Shown one piece after another: positions 61,001-64,000 of a stretch of DNA of 64,000 bases; the stretch's first letter is position 1, and each line of letters opens with the position of its first letter. The translations under genes were made by a program, and so were the position numbers. Source of the DNA: Fratercula arctica (Eukaryota > Chordata > Aves > Charadriiformes > Alcidae); the NCBI GenBank assembly GCA_947846985.1, contig CANTUZ010000001.1, forward strand, positions 171,936,091 to 172,000,090, in the 5' to 3' direction. The notes beneath the pieces are model-generated. The model was not told where the DNA came from. It did no database searches and worked only from the letters and a program-made list of their open reading frames with translations.

Positions 61001-62654
61001 AGAATAGACACATTTTGAACAGTGACAATCTGGATCCGGAAAGACTGCCACTCAAAAATAGCATGAAAGGAGCGTGGTAAGGAAGTGAAAAAAGTCCCTT
61101 CAGAACAGTTGAAGACATATAAATATCCTCGATCCTTCCAGTTTGTGCCTCTTTAGCAGAAATGCTTAGCAGCAGACCCAGAGGACTTGGGTAGCAGCTG
61201 AACTGGTGCTGGTGGCTCCTTTCCTGATGCTGGAGGTAATAGGAGGCTGAGGTTGCAATGGTTCTTCTGCAGTCACCAGCACAGTCGCATCTGCTGAACA
61301 AGAAATGCGTTTGATGAGGGATTGGTACTTTTCCATTAAAAATAAATAAATCACAGTTCCCTCTCTATTGACACAGCAATCAGGCACCTCTGTAATCAAC
61401 CTTTTCACTGATGGATAGTCTTGTTTGGGTATCTTTCATTGGCGATGCAAAGCTAAAAGAGGAACAGAGTTTAAGTAGGACACAGCCACCAAGTCTGGCA
61501 GTGTTCCCTTTGAATATTTTTCTAAGGATTTTGTCCATATGAGTTCTGAGCGCAAATGCCAAATGACATTCAGAAGAAAAAGATTAAGCTGATAAAACTG
61601 TGCAGCAGGTTTTTTCTAATATTTTGGCTGCCTGTGGTACACAAATTACATTACATTTTTTTGCTTGATTAAAATGAAAGGAAGTAGAAGTAGGTACTAG
61701 CCTTCCTTTTTAATTAAACTGATTAAAAAGGATCATCTGCATGTTTGTCCTTTCGTTTCATATTTCACTAGCCAAATGGGTTCTCAAAAGGGCTGTGCTG
61801 CAAGACAGGATATCTCTAATGAGGTAGCAATTTTTTTGCAGGTATCTACTCACTTTATCTGGATGCCTCATTGTTAATAGTCTCCTCTGCCCGGGCAGCT
61901 GTGGCTATGATAGCAGAACAACATGTTCCCTCCAGTACAGTGTGTGGAGTTATTTCATGTCCAACCAGAGATAAAATGTAAGCTACTCAAAAGGAACTTC
62001 CAAATCACCCTGTAAAAGGAAACTGTGGAGAGACAAGCTGCTGGCAAGAAGAGAGATGAAAGGGTTATGTTAAGGACTTATAGACCATATTTCTCTTTCA
62101 CCGGGCTGGATTATGCAATCTGCCAGGTGCAGAATACTTGCAGTTTCTAAGAGCTGAGCAAGTATTACAGATATGTGTGGAGCGAATACCTTCATTTAAA
62201 TGACACGCTGGGAAAACAAAGTCATTTTGCATGGAGGTCAGGATGTGGAGGGAACAGGTGGCAGCCACAGATATTTTGGAATGGATCTTCCACACTTTGG
62301 AGCATGCAAGGGAAAAGATTTAATCTGCATTGTTACAGGGGTCGGTGGATATTTTCCTTCCTTATTTAGACGTATTTACTGAAAAGGGAGTGAGACCACC
62401 TGGTAATATATTTTTAAGCTTAAGTACTCCTGCAGGGCAGGGCTGTGGGGAGCTGGAGACTGGCCCTGCTGCAGCATCACTGATGGTCCCAACGGGCTGA
62501 AATGGGTTCTTGGGCTGTGGGCAGGGTGGGGGGAGCCCTGGGGAGTGGGTCAGGGACCCCTAAAATAAAGAAAGAGTTTGCACTGGATGCCAAACTTTCA
62601 GTTGGCTACTTTTAAATTAGGTTAATCCCCCATAGCAGATCTAGGCTTACTCTG
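58019..62654. other. Intergenic; no gene seen
   Basis: No recognisable exon or transposon. Frames of up to 149 codons (minus, 60398-59949) lack family resemblance. A GC-richer patch at 58380-58540 and a G-rich patch at 62430-62560 have no assigned role. Confidence 0.5.
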
Positions 62655-63010
62655 TCTAATACTTCAGGATGAATTTTATCGGGCGATGTTCTCACCAGCT
62701 GATTTGAGAATCTTAAACTTACTTAAGTGCTTGTGTTTTCTTTACCCTTAGCCCTTTGTCACTTGGGTGATTTGTGCCAGCCATCTGGTAGCAGATGTCT
62801 TTTGCAGAGAGTTCTGCAGCAAAAAGGCATTAAACACTTTAGCCTTCTCAGCATCATCTGTTTAGATCTTTCCTCCCCTCGGCGCAGCAGACCAAAGCTT
62901 TCTCAGCCTTCCTCTTACCCACTAGTGCAATTACAGAAGGATTTCCTGTTGCTCCTTACAGCCGTAGCTTTTCTGCTTTCTCCCTCCTTAATAGCGTGTT
63001 GGTCTCTTAC
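62655..63010 (-). mobile_element. Decayed CR1 LINE, internal ORF2 fragment
   Basis: Read on the minus strand, 62811-62862 encodes TDDAEKAKVFNAFL, close to the conserved CR1 ORF2 segment that lies between the endonuclease and reverse transcriptase domains. To the right the antisense text (cttctcagcatcatctg, ttcctcttacccactagtgc) continues the expected upstream part. To the left (ggatgaattttatcgggcga) it continues toward the reverse transcriptase. Stops and indels break the frame. No 3' tail is present here, so the copy is internally truncated or split. Confidence 0.75.
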
Positions 63011-64000
63011 TGTTGCAGCCACGCTGGGGTTTTCAGCATTCTTCTTCTGCACCCGGGTGGGTAATGGAGCTTCCCGCAGTGGCGGCTCCTCTCCCACTAT
63101 CTCTTCTCCCAACTTATTTGTTTCCCTCTGACTTTACCTATCAACCTCTGAGGTTGGTGAAATCTACTTTTTTTTTCTTTTTTGGAGTCTCTATTGCCTC
63201 ATGCTGTTCCTCTTTTCAGAAAATGGGGAATTTATCAACTTCAGAAAGAGCCCAGGCTGTCCCCATCGTGATCTCTAAACTTGTTGAATAGTTAATCCTG
63301 GTGTATTATTTTTCCAAGTACTTAAAGCACTTCATTACCACTCCCGACCTTTGGATGTAGAAATGCAAAAGCACTCAGAAACCAAAATAAACATCACGTC
63401 TCTTGCTTTTGTGTGCTGAAACAGTTCGCTGATGTGGTAGCATATGAAGAGGACAGAAAAATTTCTTTTATTTTTAAAAAATGTAATTCACCCTTAGTAC
63501 AATAGACTCACAGTTCAAAGACAAAGATAAATACAACTCTCAGGTCTTGCATTCTAATTGAGCAATACGTTGGAAACATGAAAAGTGCAGACAGCTTTTA
63601 AAGAAGTTGTTTGTACTTTCATTTTGATTCTCTTCAAAACTGCACAATAATTTAAATTTAAAGGATCTCACCCACGTTCCAATGAACCAATGGAGAATTT
63701 CTTGTACTCATTAGTGGATTTTAGCTATGACTGAAATTATGGAGCAAAATAAGATGTTCAATGTTTTAAGTTAAGTATCAATAATCAAAATTGTGAGGGA
63801 TAATTTTATTTTTTGTTTATATCCATTATATTATTATGTTTATGATTACCACCTCTTATTTCGTTGGCTTTATAAGAAGCAGAGAGTGTTCTTAAAAAAC
63901 GCCATTATTAATAATTGTGTGCAGGGATCTTGTAAAATGTAGACTGTCTAAAATACCCCTCTAAAACACAAACAATAGTGTTTTAGCATTAGCTTTAGCT
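63011..64000. other. Intergenic, AT-rich; no gene seen
   Basis: The first 150 bases are still moderately GC-rich and may belong to the same CR1 copy, but I cannot align them. The rest is AT-rich with no recognisable feature. Confidence 0.5.

Noticed and set aside
62727..63131. 134-codon plus-strand frame
   Set aside because: It is antisense to the CR1 ORF2 remnant, whose conserved residues read on the minus strand.

Overview
The window is vertebrate nuclear DNA, very probably from a bird. One protein-coding exon can be identified with confidence: the first coding exon of PPP1R12A (MYPT1/M130, the myosin phosphatase targeting subunit) on the minus strand at 7839-8075. Its 79 residues agree, as far as I remember, with the chicken M130 N-terminus, including K-R-K-K before the PP1-docking motif and T-E-E-V-L-R in the first ankyrin repeat, where the human protein differs. 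Avian-type CR1 LINE tails, low repeat density and short microsatellites also fit a bird. The order of bird cannot be told from this sequence.

Layout. Positions 1-7838 are the 5' part of PPP1R12A intron 1; transcription runs right to left. Positions 7150-8620 form a dense CpG island holding the end of intron 1 (with a 15-base C run), exon 1, the 5' UTR and the promoter. Promoter marks are GC boxes, a CGCGAGA element, a YY1 motif over the start codon and a CTCG microsatellite. From 8620 to the right edge lie about 55 kb of AT-rich intergenic DNA upstream of PPP1R12A. In other amniotes OTOGL is the next gene on this side, but I found no exon of it here.

The intergenic part holds five CR1 fragments: two young-looking avian 3' tails at 26.8 and 28.5 kb, two much older pieces in opposite orientation at 36.6-38.6 kb, and a decayed ORF2 piece at 62.7-63.0 kb. 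It also holds a MIR-core match at 46.9 kb and several short, very decayed copies of an old amniote dispersed repeat. A GC-richer island of unknown origin lies at 18.64-19.23 kb. Several perfect or near-perfect hairpins stand out (12.17, 13.66, 47.87 and 57.95 kb).

Two stretches look exon-like but are unproven: a minus-strand series at 22.69-26.44 kb with splice-like signals, open blocks and a poly(A) signal, and a plus-strand island at 51.8-52.65 kb. Neither matches a family I recognise. Most other open frames are chance frames in AT-rich DNA or shadows in the CpG island. No rRNA, tRNA, CRISPR array, intact transposon or provirus was seen.
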